Shown here one piece after another: positions 25,073 through 35,181 of a stretch of DNA of 64,000 nt. Source of the DNA: Lachnospiraceae bacterium. Its GTDB lineage: Bacteria; Bacillota; Clostridia; Lachnospirales; Lachnospiraceae. The stretch lies in assembly GCA_014804695.1 (NCBI GenBank), contig JAAUZJ010000001.1, positions 56,193 through 120,192 on the forward strand, given 5' to 3'. The notes beneath the pieces were generated by a model. It was given only the letters and a program-made list of their open reading frames with translations, was not told the DNA's origin and made no database searches. Both the position numbers and the translations under genes were made by a program. The stretch's first letter is position 1. Every line of letters begins with the position of its first letter.

Positions 25073-25819
25073 TCAAATGTCATTTTCCATATTTCTCTGT
25101 TTCTGAATTGTTTTACGTTCTTCGTCAAAAATGTATTTAATGATATCCTCTCTATTATCATCATCCATATGTATATATTGTACGCGGTGCTCATAAATCC
25201 CCGGTCTGTTCTCAAGCTGCTTTACACTCAGCACTCTTCCAAGTAATCGGAATTCCTTACCTTCTCCAGCTATCCACAGATTATATTTACATAAAATCGT
25301 ACTGTCCTTCTCATATGCATAATTTGCTACAAATCTAAGTCCGCCCCCGCTGATATCCACTATAACGCTTCTTTGCAAAGGAAGTTCAGGCATCAGGGCT
25401 ATCGCATTATTCTCAATCGTACGTATTTCTTTTTCTTCTAGTATACGCGAATTCATCTCCAGTGCGCAACTGAATCTGTAATACTCCCTTCTTTGATACT
25501 TTCTAAGATTACTTGTCAGATCCATCAACACCGAAAAAACATTGTTATTTTTATAACGATCTACTACCCTTGCGGAACACTGATATAAACCGTTCGGCGT
25601 ATAGAAGAACAAATTATACTCTCCGTCAACCGGCAGTAAAACCAGCTTAGTTTTTTCAAAAGGCATGGACACCTCAATCCGGTCATCGGAAACAATGTCG
25701 ATAACCTGACTGTCATAAGTCTTGCGGACTCCGTCCTCCTTTTCTTCTTTCATTCTTACAATCTTTTGAATCTGTAATCGGTTTCCCGGTTCAATGTATT
25801 TAGAAAGTACAAATTCCAT
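25073..25819 (-). CDS. YcgR/DgrA-type PilZ protein, c-di-GMP-responsive flagellar brake
   Basis: A 248-residue cytoplasmic protein with a YcgR-type N-terminal domain (about 1-100) and a PilZ domain (about 105-225). The cyclic di-GMP-binding residues are present: the RRxxxR-type motif KYQRREYYR (Arg110, Arg111, Arg115) and DISGGG at 155-160. Proteins of this kind slow the motor when c-di-GMP is high. It lies between flhG and cheB. I placed the start at 25819, where the YcgR-type domain begins; the open frame upstream overlaps flhG. It complements the HD-GYP protein in this window. Confidence 0.88.
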   Translation of the reverse strand: MEFVLSKYIEPGNRLQIQKIVRMKEEKEDGVRKTYDSQVIDIVSDDRIEVSMPFEKTKLVLLPVDGEYNLFFYTPNGLYQCSARVVDRYKNNNVFSVLMDLTSNLRKYQRREYYRFSCALEMNSRILEEKEIRTIENNAIALMPELPLQRSVIVDISGGGLRFVANYAYEKDSTILCKYNLWIAGEGKEFRLLGRVLSVKQLENRPGIYEHRVQYIHMDDDNREDIIKYIFDEERKTIQKQRNMENDI

Positions 25820-25856
25820 ATAAGTTTTACCTTGCCTTTCTCCTAACCTGCGTATG

Positions 25857-26732
25857 CTATCTCTTTGATATAATATGTGAAAAGAATGCTGCCATGCCAC
25901 GCTTGGTCAAGGTTTTATTTAATTCTTTATTCATAAGTTTTGCTGCCATCATCTCATATGCCTGTGCCGACTTGCTTTCCGGATTCTGGATTGAAACCGG
26001 CATCTGCTGCATAACGGCTCTTGAAAGCTGTACATCCTGAGGTATCATACCCAGATAAGAAATTGGTATTTTTAAATACCTTGTAACAACGGTATCCAGT
26101 TTTTCAAAAAGGTCTCTTCCCTCATGTCCGCCCGATACCTTATTGGCGATCACCTTAATCTCGGACTCCTCCTTAGAGTATCTAGGATGCCTGTTCAAAG
26201 CCTTTAAGAGCGAGTAAGAATCCGTTATTGAGGTAGGTTCCGGAGTAGTAACTAACAAGATTTCCCCACTAGCTATAAGAAATTCCAAAACCGCATCCGA
26301 AATGCCGGCTCCGGTATCTACGATTATAATATCCGCCATCTCATCAAGCTGTGTAAGATTCTTAATAATATATGTCAGATAATCAACACTTAAGTTAGAC
26401 ATTCCGGCAATTCCTGAACCGCCTGAAATAAAACCCACATCCATAGGTCCCCATGTAATTATATCCTTAATATTTTTCCCCTGATAAATCAAGTCATATA
26501 AATTGTGCTTCGGTACCGCTCCAAACATAATCTCTATATTTGCAAGTCCAAAATCCGCATCCAGTATAATGACACGCTGTCCCATTTTCTTAAACTGAAC
26601 AGCAAGATTAATTGCCGTATTCGACTTTCCGACGCCGCCCTTTCCACTTGTTACGGTAAGGACTCTTGCCAATGGGCGCTGTGGCTGGCTGCTTGCTTTT
26701 ATTATATTTCTCAGTTGTTCGGCCTGATCCAT
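25857..26732 (-). CDS. flhG: Flagellar number regulator FlhG (MinD/ParA-type ATPase)
   Basis: ATPase that limits the number and sets the placement of flagella with FlhF. The deviant Walker A KGGVGKS is at 31-37, with ILDADFGLAN and the VDTGAGIS switch after it. The C-terminal helix, which would contact the membrane, follows KTLTKRG. 291 residues, normal for FlhG/FleN/YlxH. GGGGAAGGG precedes the ATG. It starts 36 bases after flhF. Confidence 0.95.
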   Translation of the reverse strand: MDQAEQLRNIIKASSQPQRPLARVLTVTSGKGGVGKSNTAINLAVQFKKMGQRVIILDADFGLANIEIMFGAVPKHNLYDLIYQGKNIKDIITWGPMDVGFISGGSGIAGMSNLSVDYLTYIIKNLTQLDEMADIIIVDTGAGISDAVLEFLIASGEILLVTTPEPTSITDSYSLLKALNRHPRYSKEESEIKVIANKVSGGHEGRDLFEKLDTVVTRYLKIPISYLGMIPQDVQLSRAVMQQMPVSIQNPESKSAQAYEMMAAKLMNKELNKTLTKRGMAAFFSHIISKR

Positions 26733-26768
26733 TCTTTACCCTTCCCCTTTCCCAAAATCGAAAGAATT

Positions 26769-28010
26769 TTAATTTTTCCCGCCAAGTAATCTCTTTACTG
26801 TTTTCTGAGGATTAAAGTCCTCTATATCATCCGGAACATTCTGTCCGCATGTTATATAGGAAAGCGGTGCGCCCGTGTATAACTTTAAATTTAACAGATT
26901 TCCCAAAGTAGTAGTTTCATCTAATTTGGTAAAAATCAGTTTATAATCCACCATTTCCTTATAAGCATCTGCAATGCTGACCAAGTCCTTATATTTAGTT
27001 GTTGCGCTGAGCACCAAAAAGACTTCACGCTCAGCAAGATCATCAACCGAATGTATGAATTTACACATGCTCTCTTTCTGAGCCGCATTTTGATAAGAAT
27101 GACCTGCCGTATCGACCAGAATATAGTCATATTCCTTAAAATCCGTCAATGCCTGCTGCAGTTCTTCTACCGCATATATAATCCTGAATGGCACTTCTAA
27201 TATATTGGCGTAAGTCCGCAACTGTTCAGCCGCTGCTATACGATAAGTATCTGCCGTCAAAAGTGCGACCTTTTTCTTATCATCTACCTGAAATCTTGAA
27301 GCGATCTTAGCAATTGTAGTTGTCTTTCCAACACCGGTAGGGCCTATGAAAAAAACCACCTTCACCCCTTTTTTAGGGGGTGTAATACCTAATGGCTTGC
27401 CGAATTTCAAAATCATCTTCTGGTAAGTATTGGCAAGTGCAAAATCAAATGGAGTATTAGGTTTATTATTCTTCTTTATTTCTTCAATAATCTGGTCCGC
27501 ATAAAGTCCGTCAACCTCATTGTCAAGCATAGTTGTATGAAGAAGCGTCATGAACTTCTCGGTTTCACTGACTTCTTCTTTTTCTTCTTTCTTCTCTTCC
27601 TCGGGTTTTTGAAGCTGCTGTTCCAATAATGACTGAAGACTGTCAAGTTTTTCCTCTATGACATTATTCTCCTTTTTATTATCAGGAACCTCTTCCTTAA
27701 TGACACCCGAAGGCACCGATGCAGGCTTAGCAGTCTGCTTCTGTGTTTGGGTGGCATTGTTCATGTTTGATACAACCACGTTATTAATTGCTGACACCGC
27801 AGCCTTCACGTCAGCGGAAATTGCCGCTTCGTTGTTGCTTTCTTCTTCAAGCGCAACGGTAACCTCAACCATCTGAGGTTTAAGAATATCGAAGAGCCCC
27901 TTTTTCTTAACGTTTTTAACATTCATGACAACGACATTGGTACCAAGTTCTTTCTTCGCTGTTTCTACTGCTTCCGCCTCTGTTTTTCCCACAAATTTTT
28001 TTATTATCAT
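26769..28010 (-). CDS. flhF: Flagellar SRP-type GTPase FlhF
   Basis: Signal-recognition-particle family GTPase that positions flagella and recruits early basal body parts. The 413 residues comprise a basic N-terminal B domain, an extended variable linker (about 60-150) rich in Glu, Lys and Gln, an N domain and the G domain with GPTGVGKT (223-230), TADTYRIAAAEQL, VDTAG and TKLDE. The start overlaps the flhA stop in the sequence TAATG. Confidence 0.96.
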   Translation of the reverse strand: MIIKKFVGKTEAEAVETAKKELGTNVVVMNVKNVKKKGLFDILKPQMVEVTVALEEESNNEAAISADVKAAVSAINNVVVSNMNNATQTQKQTAKPASVPSGVIKEEVPDNKKENNVIEEKLDSLQSLLEQQLQKPEEEKKEEKEEVSETEKFMTLLHTTMLDNEVDGLYADQIIEEIKKNNKPNTPFDFALANTYQKMILKFGKPLGITPPKKGVKVVFFIGPTGVGKTTTIAKIASRFQVDDKKKVALLTADTYRIAAAEQLRTYANILEVPFRIIYAVEELQQALTDFKEYDYILVDTAGHSYQNAAQKESMCKFIHSVDDLAEREVFLVLSATTKYKDLVSIADAYKEMVDYKLIFTKLDETTTLGNLLNLKLYTGAPLSYITCGQNVPDDIEDFNPQKTVKRLLGGKN

Positions 28011-30052
28011 TATGCTGTCACCATCCCAACGGACTGTAATTCAATATTGGATTCTACCTCATTATATGATACAACCACTAACTCTTTAAAATAATCTTCC
28101 GTTAATTTCTTAAAATATGCACGAACGATAGGAGAAGTAATAACAATCGGAATCTTTCCAAGGTCTTCTAATTTCTTGGTCTCTACGCCAACCGAATCCA
28201 TGATCGCCTTCGTTTTGGCAGGATCGAGAGTCAGATAAGCGCCCTGTTCGGTTTGTTTCACGCTTCCCATTATCTCCTGTTCCAGCTTCGGATCCAGTGT
28301 TACTACGCTGGTAGTCTCGTTTGCTGGGAAGAATTTGTTAGAAATAGCCCTCTTAAGGCTTTGTCTTACATATTCCGTTAAAATATCCGTATCTCTCGTA
28401 GTTGATGCATAATCTGCAAGTGTCTCAAATATAGTCAAAAGATCTCTTATGGAAATACCCTCTCCAAGCAGATTCTGCAATACCTTCTGTATTTCACCAA
28501 GTCCAAGCAGCTTCGGTACAAGTTCTTCCACAAGCGATGGATTGCTCTCCTTCAAATTGTTGACAAGGTTCTGTACATCCTGTCTTGTAAGCAGCTCTGC
28601 TATGTACTGCCTTATTACCTCAGTCAAATGCGTCGCAATAATGGAAGGGGGATCAACTACCGTATATCCCATACTTTCCGCGCGCTCCCTCTGGCCCTCA
28701 GTAATCCATATAGCAGGTAAATGGAAAGAAGGCTCAAAGGTAGGAATACCTGTAATCTCTTCTTCTACATACCCCGGATTCATAGCCATGTAATGGTCGA
28801 AAAGAATCTCACCCTCACTTACCTGTACACCTTTTATCTTAATAATATACTGATTAGGGTTAAGCTGAATATTGTCACGCAGACGAATGATAGGGACAAC
28901 GGTTCCCAGTTCCAGTGCAATCTGTCTACGGATCATGACAACACGGTCTAACAAATCACCGCCCTGATTCACGTCAGCCAGCGGAATGATTCCGTAACCA
29001 AACTCCAGTTCAATAGGATCAACCTGAAGCAGTGAAGTAACATTCTCCGGCTGCCTGATTTCTTCTGCTGCAGCTTCCTCAACATCCACTTCATGCTCTA
29101 TTTCGGCAGTCTCTATTGTTCCGGAAATAACCCTTGCCACCACTATAAAGCATAAACCCAAACTCAAAAAGATAAGTGTGTTAAGAGGGGTCACTATACC
29201 AAGCATGATCATAATGGCGCCTACAAAGTAAAGTACTTTGGGTACACCAAACAACTGGCTCACCAACACTGTACCGAAATCCGCCTCTTTAGATCCCTTT
29301 GTTACAAGAATACCGGTAGAAAGTGAAATAAGAAGTGAAGGAATCTGGCTGACCAGACCATCACCGATCGTTAAAATCATATAATGGTTCATAGCCTCGT
29401 TAATAGACATACCCTGTCGCCACATTCCCATTATAGCTCCGCCAATAAGGTTGACCGCCGTAATAACAAGACCGGCTGTAGCATCTCCTTTAACGTATTT
29501 TACAGCACCGTCCATAGAACCGAAGAAGTTCGACTCTTCTTGAATTTTCTCACGCTTTTCCTTAGCTTCGGCATCCGTGATCGCGCCCGTATTTAAGTCA
29601 GCGTCAATAGCCATCTGTTTTCCCGGCATAGCATCCAGGGTGAATCTTGCGGTTACCTCAGCAACACGCTCGGTACCTTTATTAATGATCATAAACTGTA
29701 CGATAATAAGTATAATAAAAACTATTACACCGATAACAAGATCGCCGCCGCCTACATACTGTCCGAATGTCGAAACAACATTACCGGCGTCTCCGGTCGT
29801 CAAAATAAGTCTGGTAGAGGATATATTTAAGGATATTCTAAATATCGTTGTAAACAACAGAATGGTAGGGTAAAATGACATTTTAAGAACTTCATTTGCA
29901 AACATACAGCCAAACATAACCGTAAAAGCCACAGATATATTAAAAGCAAGCAATACATCCAAAAGCGTTGCCGAAATCGGAATGATCATCATAACAAATG
30001 CTGCAAGCAAATAAAGCGCTACGCCAACATCGGCTTTCTTCATACCCTGCAT
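28010..30052 (-). CDS. flhA: Flagellar export apparatus protein FlhA
   Basis: Large export-gate membrane protein. About eight membrane helices fill residues 1-320, including a conserved cytoplasmic loop with DAMPGKQMAID and SNFFGSMDGA. The C-terminal cytoplasmic domain (about 350-680) forms the ring that docks export chaperones. 680 residues is the typical length. It starts 22 bases after flhB with GGAGG before the ATG. Confidence 0.97.
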   Translation of the reverse strand: MQGMKKADVGVALYLLAAFVMMIIPISATLLDVLLAFNISVAFTVMFGCMFANEVLKMSFYPTILLFTTIFRISLNISSTRLILTTGDAGNVVSTFGQYVGGGDLVIGVIVFIILIIVQFMIINKGTERVAEVTARFTLDAMPGKQMAIDADLNTGAITDAEAKEKREKIQEESNFFGSMDGAVKYVKGDATAGLVITAVNLIGGAIMGMWRQGMSINEAMNHYMILTIGDGLVSQIPSLLISLSTGILVTKGSKEADFGTVLVSQLFGVPKVLYFVGAIMIMLGIVTPLNTLIFLSLGLCFIVVARVISGTIETAEIEHEVDVEEAAAEEIRQPENVTSLLQVDPIELEFGYGIIPLADVNQGGDLLDRVVMIRRQIALELGTVVPIIRLRDNIQLNPNQYIIKIKGVQVSEGEILFDHYMAMNPGYVEEEITGIPTFEPSFHLPAIWITEGQRERAESMGYTVVDPPSIIATHLTEVIRQYIAELLTRQDVQNLVNNLKESNPSLVEELVPKLLGLGEIQKVLQNLLGEGISIRDLLTIFETLADYASTTRDTDILTEYVRQSLKRAISNKFFPANETTSVVTLDPKLEQEIMGSVKQTEQGAYLTLDPAKTKAIMDSVGVETKKLEDLGKIPIVITSPIVRAYFKKLTEDYFKELVVVSYNEVESNIELQSVGMVTA

Positions 30053-30074
30053 ATCCTCTCCTCCTTTCTACATT

Positions 30075-31187
30075 TTAAACTTTTCCTTGCAGATGGTATA
30101 CAAATGCAAGTACCTCCGCAACCGCCTGATACAACTCCGGCGGCACTATACTTCCAACATCCACATTAGCATACAACATTCTTGCAAGTGGCTTATTTTC
30201 TACAATTTCAATATTATTTTCTTTTGCTGCATCTTTAATTTTCTGTGCAAGATAATCCGCTCCCTTAGCCACAACATACGGTGCATCATAGAGTTCAGGA
30301 TCATACTTGATGGCAACGGCATAATGCGTCGGGTTAGTGATAACGACGTCAGCCTGAGGCAGATTCTGCATCATACGCCTTCTGGAAGCCTCCATCATAC
30401 GCTGCCTCTGCTTGCTCTTAATCTGCGGATCACCTTCCTGGTTCTTGTATTCATCCTTGACTTCCTGCTTGGTCATCTTCATATCTTTTTTGAATTTAAT
30501 CTTCTGATATATCAAATCCACAGCAGCCACAAGCATATAATACAATGCAATTCTCAATCCAAGATTGATAACCAGGTTTCCCATCTGTACTATAGACTGA
30601 TTAAGCGTCAGTCCATACATCAAAAAAATACTGGGAGCGTTCTTCTTAAGGTAGCTGTAAACTGCATATACGATTATTACAATCTTCGCAATAGACTTTA
30701 CAAGCTCAACCAGCGAATTAACAGAAAAAAGTCGCTTAATGCCGCTTGCTGGATTAATCTTGCTAAATTTAGGCTTAAGCGGCTTAGTAGTCACTTGCCA
30801 TTTAACCTGTAACAAATCACATATGAATGCCACCGCAAATCCGATCAAAAGCACCGGTGCGATCAACGTAAGAACACGGTACATTGCCCTTTCAAAAATA
30901 GCCCGGAATGTAATCTGTTGAAGATTTCCATCATATAACTTAATATACTCCGGAATCTGGGTATAGAGGTTGCGAAACAATCCTACAAACCCCTCTCCCA
31001 TATGACTGATCCAGAATTTCATAATAAGAAAAAGCGCTAACAACTCAAAAGCATTTGTAACCTCTTTGCTTTTTGCAACCTGACCTTCTTTTCTTGCGTC
31101 AGTTAACTTTTTGGATGTAGGCTCCTCGGTTTTTTCACCACCCGGACCGTCTTTTGCAAAAAATTGGAGATTATATTCCAATATCAT
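30075..31187 (-). CDS. flhB: Flagellar export apparatus protein FlhB
   Basis: Export-gate component that switches substrate class. The N-terminal KTEEPTSKKL, four membrane helices between about 45 and 225, and a cytoplasmic domain with the self-cleavage site NPTH (285-288) are all present. The intact NPTH indicates normal switching with FliK. 370 residues. It follows fliR directly. Confidence 0.97.
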   Translation of the reverse strand: MILEYNLQFFAKDGPGGEKTEEPTSKKLTDARKEGQVAKSKEVTNAFELLALFLIMKFWISHMGEGFVGLFRNLYTQIPEYIKLYDGNLQQITFRAIFERAMYRVLTLIAPVLLIGFAVAFICDLLQVKWQVTTKPLKPKFSKINPASGIKRLFSVNSLVELVKSIAKIVIIVYAVYSYLKKNAPSIFLMYGLTLNQSIVQMGNLVINLGLRIALYYMLVAAVDLIYQKIKFKKDMKMTKQEVKDEYKNQEGDPQIKSKQRQRMMEASRRRMMQNLPQADVVITNPTHYAVAIKYDPELYDAPYVVAKGADYLAQKIKDAAKENNIEIVENKPLARMLYANVDVGSIVPPELYQAVAEVLAFVYHLQGKV

Positions 31188-31188
31188 A

Positions 31189-31968
31189 TTATATCATTCC
31201 TTCAACAAAAGCTGCAATCATAGTCTTCATTTCCTGAAAAATAAAATCCGCCGCTCCCGGAAGCATCCTGACTGTCAGAAACATTATACAAAGTCCTGTA
31301 AGCACCTTCATCTGCATACCTACCGCAAACATATTCATCTGCGGCGCCACTTTGGCAAGTATACCCAACACACAGTTAAGCAGCAATATCACACAGACTA
31401 TAGGCATACATATTCTAAAACCAATCACAACATAATCGCTCATAAAACCTATCATAGAGCTGACCAGCGAATCTATCTGAAAAACGGCTCCGTTTACCGG
31501 TATAAGCGTAAACGTATCTATCAGTGCCTGAAGCAGATACTGATACATGCCGGATATGATCATAAACAACGTAAACATATACTGATAGTAAACACCACTG
31601 AATGAAGCGCTCTGCCTTGTTGCCGGATCCATAAGAGAAACCATCGTAAGTCCCACTTCCATATCGGAAATATGCCCTGCAAAAGCTGCTATTGTTGTGC
31701 AAAGCTGCGCTCCCCAACCTATTAGCAGACCTGTCAACGCCTCTTTCATAACAATAATGGCATACTCCGTTACAGTGTCATATACTACCTCGTTATGGTT
31801 AATCGAGACAAAAATCAGATAAGAAATAAAGATTCCAAGTCCTACCTTTACCCGCCTCGGCACATTATCCATTCCGAAAAAAGGCGCTATGAAAATAAAG
31901 CATGTCACGCGCACCACTATAAGTAAAAAGAATTCTAAATCCGCATAAGTAAATGTAAAATCTATCAT
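31189..31968 (-). CDS. fliR: Flagellar export apparatus protein FliR
   Basis: Integral membrane part of the export gate core with FliP and FliQ. 259 residues with about six hydrophobic helices, a conserved NVPRRVKVGL near residue 33, and the QMNMFAVGMQMK segment close to the C-terminus. It lies in the standard order fliP-fliQ-fliR-flhB with 4 bases from fliQ. Confidence 0.95.
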   Translation of the reverse strand: MIDFTFTYADLEFFLLIVVRVTCFIFIAPFFGMDNVPRRVKVGLGIFISYLIFVSINHNEVVYDTVTEYAIIVMKEALTGLLIGWGAQLCTTIAAFAGHISDMEVGLTMVSLMDPATRQSASFSGVYYQYMFTLFMIISGMYQYLLQALIDTFTLIPVNGAVFQIDSLVSSMIGFMSDYVVIGFRICMPIVCVILLLNCVLGILAKVAPQMNMFAVGMQMKVLTGLCIMFLTVRMLPGAADFIFQEMKTMIAAFVEGMI

Positions 31969-31972
31969 ACGC

Positions 31973-32242
31973 TTACCTTATATATAAACTAAAGTTCTCC
32001 CAAAGGCTAACCATGTATCCAACCATATTGTTCATCATCCAATGCCCAAGCAGCATTATTGTAAGAAAAATCGCCATAACCTTAGGTACAAATGTAAGGG
32101 TTTGTTCCTGAATGGATGTAACAGTCTGAAATATACTGACCGTCAAACCCACGCAAAGCGAAATCAAAAGCAATGGCGCCGCTGTCTTAATGATCGTAAA
32201 CAAAGCATTTGAAGCAATTGTAGTCACTGTGTCTATTGTCAC
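31973..32242 (-). CDS. fliQ: Flagellar export apparatus protein FliQ
   Basis: Small export-gate protein of 89 residues with two hydrophobic helices (about 16-38 and 50-75) and the conserved QEQTLTFVPK between them. The start is a GTG with AAGGGG eight bases upstream. Confidence 0.95.
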   Translation of the reverse strand: MTIDTVTTIASNALFTIIKTAAPLLLISLCVGLTVSIFQTVTSIQEQTLTFVPKVMAIFLTIMLLGHWMMNNMVGYMVSLWENFSLYIR

Positions 32243-32260
32243 GTTAAGTACCCCTTTCTA

Positions 32261-33151
32261 CTAATAAAACGTCCTAACCAAACTACCGATAATTAAATTC
32301 CAGCCATCCGCCAATACAAACAACAGAATCTTGAACGGCATAGATATTGTTGTAGGCGGCAGCATCATCATACCCATAGCCATCAAGGTAGACGCCACCA
32401 CCATATCTATTACAATAAACGGAATATAAATTAAAAATCCTATTATAAAAGCAGTCCTAAGCTCGCTTATAATAAAAGAAGGAACCAACACACTAAAAGG
32501 AATATCATCCAATTCCCCACTCCACTCAGTACCGCTGACTTCCATAAAAAGACCTACATCCTTCTTCTGGGTATGCGGGTACATAAACTCACGAATCGGA
32601 TGTGAAGCCAATTCAAGTGCCTCCTCCTGATCGATCTCCCCCGCTTCAAATGGAATAATCGCATCATTATATATGCTTGTTATTGTAGGCTGCATAATAA
32701 AGAATGTCAGAAACAGAGCCAAACCAATCATCACATTATTCGGTGGAGCCGTCTGCGTATTCATAGCTGCCCTCGTAAAATGCAGAACAATTATTATTCT
32801 GGTAAACGAGGTTAACATAACAATCAATGACGGTGCAATAGCAATTAAGGTAAGGGTAATCAGAATTCTTAAAGCACCATTCAAAGTACCGTTACCATTG
32901 TTATATGTAACCGTCACCGTATTTGCAATATTCAATTCACGTAAGTCGTCAGCATCCTCTGATGCTCCCGGCGCGTTAATATTAGTTCTTTCCGTTGTAT
33001 TTCCGGTCAGATTTGATTCCACAGTTGGGTGTTGTTCTGTTGCATATACAGTATTTTTTACACCCATAAAAACTGTAGCAAACAATATGCCTGCAAGAAA
33101 TAGCAGGCATACCACTCTTTTTATGTGACGTCCGGAAAAATATTTTTTCAT
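32261..33151 (-). CDS. fliP: Flagellar export apparatus protein FliP
   Basis: Core protein of the export gate. The first 38 residues look like a signal sequence, usual for FliP, then come an extracellular linker and membrane helices with the conserved TSFTRIIIVL, QTAPPNNV(M)IGLALFLTFF and a PF-x-VLVP segment before the C-terminal helices. 296 residues, slightly long because of the linker at about 40-80. Confidence 0.96.
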   Translation of the reverse strand: MKKYFSGRHIKRVVCLLFLAGILFATVFMGVKNTVYATEQHPTVESNLTGNTTERTNINAPGASEDADDLRELNIANTVTVTYNNGNGTLNGALRILITLTLIAIAPSLIVMLTSFTRIIIVLHFTRAAMNTQTAPPNNVMIGLALFLTFFIMQPTITSIYNDAIIPFEAGEIDQEEALELASHPIREFMYPHTQKKDVGLFMEVSGTEWSGELDDIPFSVLVPSFIISELRTAFIIGFLIYIPFIVIDMVVASTLMAMGMMMLPPTTISMPFKILLFVLADGWNLIIGSLVRTFY

Positions 33152-33160
33152 CCTAATCGC

Positions 33161-33550
33161 CTACTCATCCTTATCTCGGTCATCTTTACTATTCAGAAAA
33201 TTCTTCTTCTGTATTTTATCCAATAATTCCTTAAAACTGGGTTGAATACTATCGACACCATCAGAAAGCATAAGCTGCTCCTCAGGTATCTCTGTTAACA
33301 TTGTAACAGAATCTTTCCCAATTGCTACTGCCAAATATTTCTTCCCAACACGAATAATCTGAATGTACTTATTATTAGCCAGATGAAAAGTTTCTATTAC
33401 TTCTACATTGGCATTAAACGACCTTGATTTTTGGTATCCACCAATCCACTTTGTTACAAAGTAGGTAATACCCAAAACAAAGACAAACAAAATAAGCACA
33501 GTCATAAACTGTAAATAGGAATTCATACTGTTTGAAACAGTAAGTATCAT
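33161..33550 (-). CDS. fliO: Flagellar biosynthesis protein FliO (FliZ in Bacillus)
   Basis: A 129-residue single-span membrane protein: a helix at about 10-32, then a conserved GGYQKSRSFNANVEVIE region and a small beta domain with VGKKYLAVAI. It assists FliP assembly. The start overlaps the cheY stop as TAATG. Sequence conservation in this family is low, so position adds much of the confidence. Confidence 0.88.
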   Translation of the reverse strand: MILTVSNSMNSYLQFMTVLILFVFVLGITYFVTKWIGGYQKSRSFNANVEVIETFHLANNKYIQIIRVGKKYLAVAIGKDSVTMLTEIPEEQLMLSDGVDSIQPSFKELLDKIQKKNFLNSKDDRDKDE

Positions 33551-33912
33551 TAACCTACAACCTTCTTAACTGCTTCCAAAACACGATCAGCCTGGAAAGG
33601 TTTAACAATAAAGTCTTTGGCACCTGACTGAATAGATTCAATAACCATTGCCTGCTGACCCATAGCGGAACACATAATAACCGTAGCTCCCGGATCTCCT
33701 TCCTTAATCTTCTTTAAGGCTTGAATACCATCCATTTCAGGCATAGTGATATCCATAAGTACAAGGTCCGGTTTGAGTTCATTGTACTTTTCTACTGCTT
33801 TAAGACCATTTTCAGCCTCACCCGCAACGTTATATCCATTCTTTGTCAGGATATCCTTAATCATCATACGCATGAATGCTGCATCATCACAAACCAAAAT
33901 ATTCTTTGCCAT
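33550..33912 (-). CDS. cheY: Chemotaxis response regulator CheY
   Basis: Single receiver domain of 120 residues. Acidic pair at 9-10, phosphorylated Asp54 in VLMDITMP, Ser in IMCSAMG and Lys in FIVKPF are all in place. CheY-P controls the switch through FliM and FliY, encoded directly upstream. GGAGA precedes the ATG. Confidence 0.96.
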   Translation of the reverse strand: MAKNILVCDDAAFMRMMIKDILTKNGYNVAGEAENGLKAVEKYNELKPDLVLMDITMPEMDGIQALKKIKEGDPGATVIMCSAMGQQAMVIESIQSGAKDFIVKPFQADRVLEAVKKVVG

Positions 33913-33950
33913 TGTCTTCTCTCCTATTACACATTTTTTTAATAATACAT

Positions 33951-35177
33951 CTATTTAATAATTTCACTTACTCTAACGCCAAAACTTTCTTCGATTACTA
34001 CAACTTCACCTTTGGCTACGAATTTACCATTAACCAACACATCAATCGGTTCACCGGCAATCTTATCAAGTTCTATGATTGTACCAGGTGCAAACTCCAG
34101 AATATCCGAAATGGATTTTGAAGTTCTTCCAAGCTCTACCGTAACCTCCAACGGAACATCCTTAATCAAATCTATGTTCTCTTGAGGCTGCATCGGATTA
34201 AAACCTGCTGCAAAACTCTGGAACTGTGCCGGCTGAATATTCATATTCTGCTGCATCTGCGGCATTCCCATCGGCATCATCTGCATCTGTGGCATCATCT
34301 GCATCTGACTCATATCCATCTGCGGCATCTGCATCTGTGGCATACCCATCTGTGGTGCCTGCATCTGACTCATATCCATCTGCGGTGCCGGCGCAGGTGC
34401 AGGTGTAGGTGCTGGAGCAGGTGCGGGCGCTGGAGCAGGTTCAGGTGCCGGTTCGCCTCCCATTTGCGAAGTTAAGAAAGTGTTACATACGTCTTTAGCA
34501 AAATCTACAGGATACAACTGCATAATTGTTGAATCCACTAAATCTTCAATCTGCATACGGAACACAATTCTTACAAAAGTACCTCCTAAGAATGGTGAAA
34601 TATCTGCTCCCGACTTAAATTCGGTCAAATCCACCAAACTCGCCTCCGGAGGGCTGATATCAATCATCTTTCCAAGCATTGTTGAAAGCGAAGTTGCCGA
34701 AGATCCCATCATCTGATTCATAGCCTCAGAAATTGCGCTAAGATGCAGTTCTCCCAACTCTCCATCGGTATTGCTTCCGTCGCCACCCATCATTAAATCT
34801 GTAATAACTTTAACATCATGTTCTTTTAAAATCAAGATGTTTGAACCGTCTAAACCAACCGTATATTTAATCTGAATAAATACACAGGGCTTTTCATATT
34901 CCGTCAATACATTTTCCCATCTAGACAGGCTTACAACCGGAGTTGTTATATTTACCTTGCGGTTAACTAATGAGAACAAGGTTGTTGCCGAGGAACCCAT
35001 GCTTATATTAGCAACTTCCCCTATCGCATCTTTTTCAATATCAGTTAAAAGGCTTTCGTCAACAGGGGTACCGCCCTCTGCCGCTGCGCTGGACGATGAA
35101 GTATCGCTTTCAGCATCAGAACTTCCTCCTCCGCTGAGCAATGCATTTATTTCATCCTGTGATAACATTCCGTCCAT
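33951..35177 (-). CDS. fliY: Flagellar switch/CheY-P phosphatase FliY (FliN-type)
   Basis: C-ring protein with phosphatase activity. The N-terminus MLSQDEINALLSGG matches the CheY-P-binding peptide seen in FliM. The CheC-like middle contains two complete active sites, DAIGEVAN and SAISEAMN, each followed by Pro after 22 residues. A linker (about 235-310) of Ala-Pro repeats and then Met/Gln/Pro repeats leads to a C-terminal FliN/SpoA domain with VTVELGRTSKSISDIL. 408 residues, longer than Bacillus FliY because of the linker. Confidence 0.95.
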   Translation of the reverse strand: MDGMLSQDEINALLSGGGSSDAESDTSSSSAAAEGGTPVDESLLTDIEKDAIGEVANISMGSSATTLFSLVNRKVNITTPVVSLSRWENVLTEYEKPCVFIQIKYTVGLDGSNILILKEHDVKVITDLMMGGDGSNTDGELGELHLSAISEAMNQMMGSSATSLSTMLGKMIDISPPEASLVDLTEFKSGADISPFLGGTFVRIVFRMQIEDLVDSTIMQLYPVDFAKDVCNTFLTSQMGGEPAPEPAPAPAPAPAPTPAPAPAPQMDMSQMQAPQMGMPQMQMPQMDMSQMQMMPQMQMMPMGMPQMQQNMNIQPAQFQSFAAGFNPMQPQENIDLIKDVPLEVTVELGRTSKSISDILEFAPGTIIELDKIAGEPIDVLVNGKFVAKGEVVVIEESFGVRVSEIIK

Positions 35178-35181
35178 GCTT

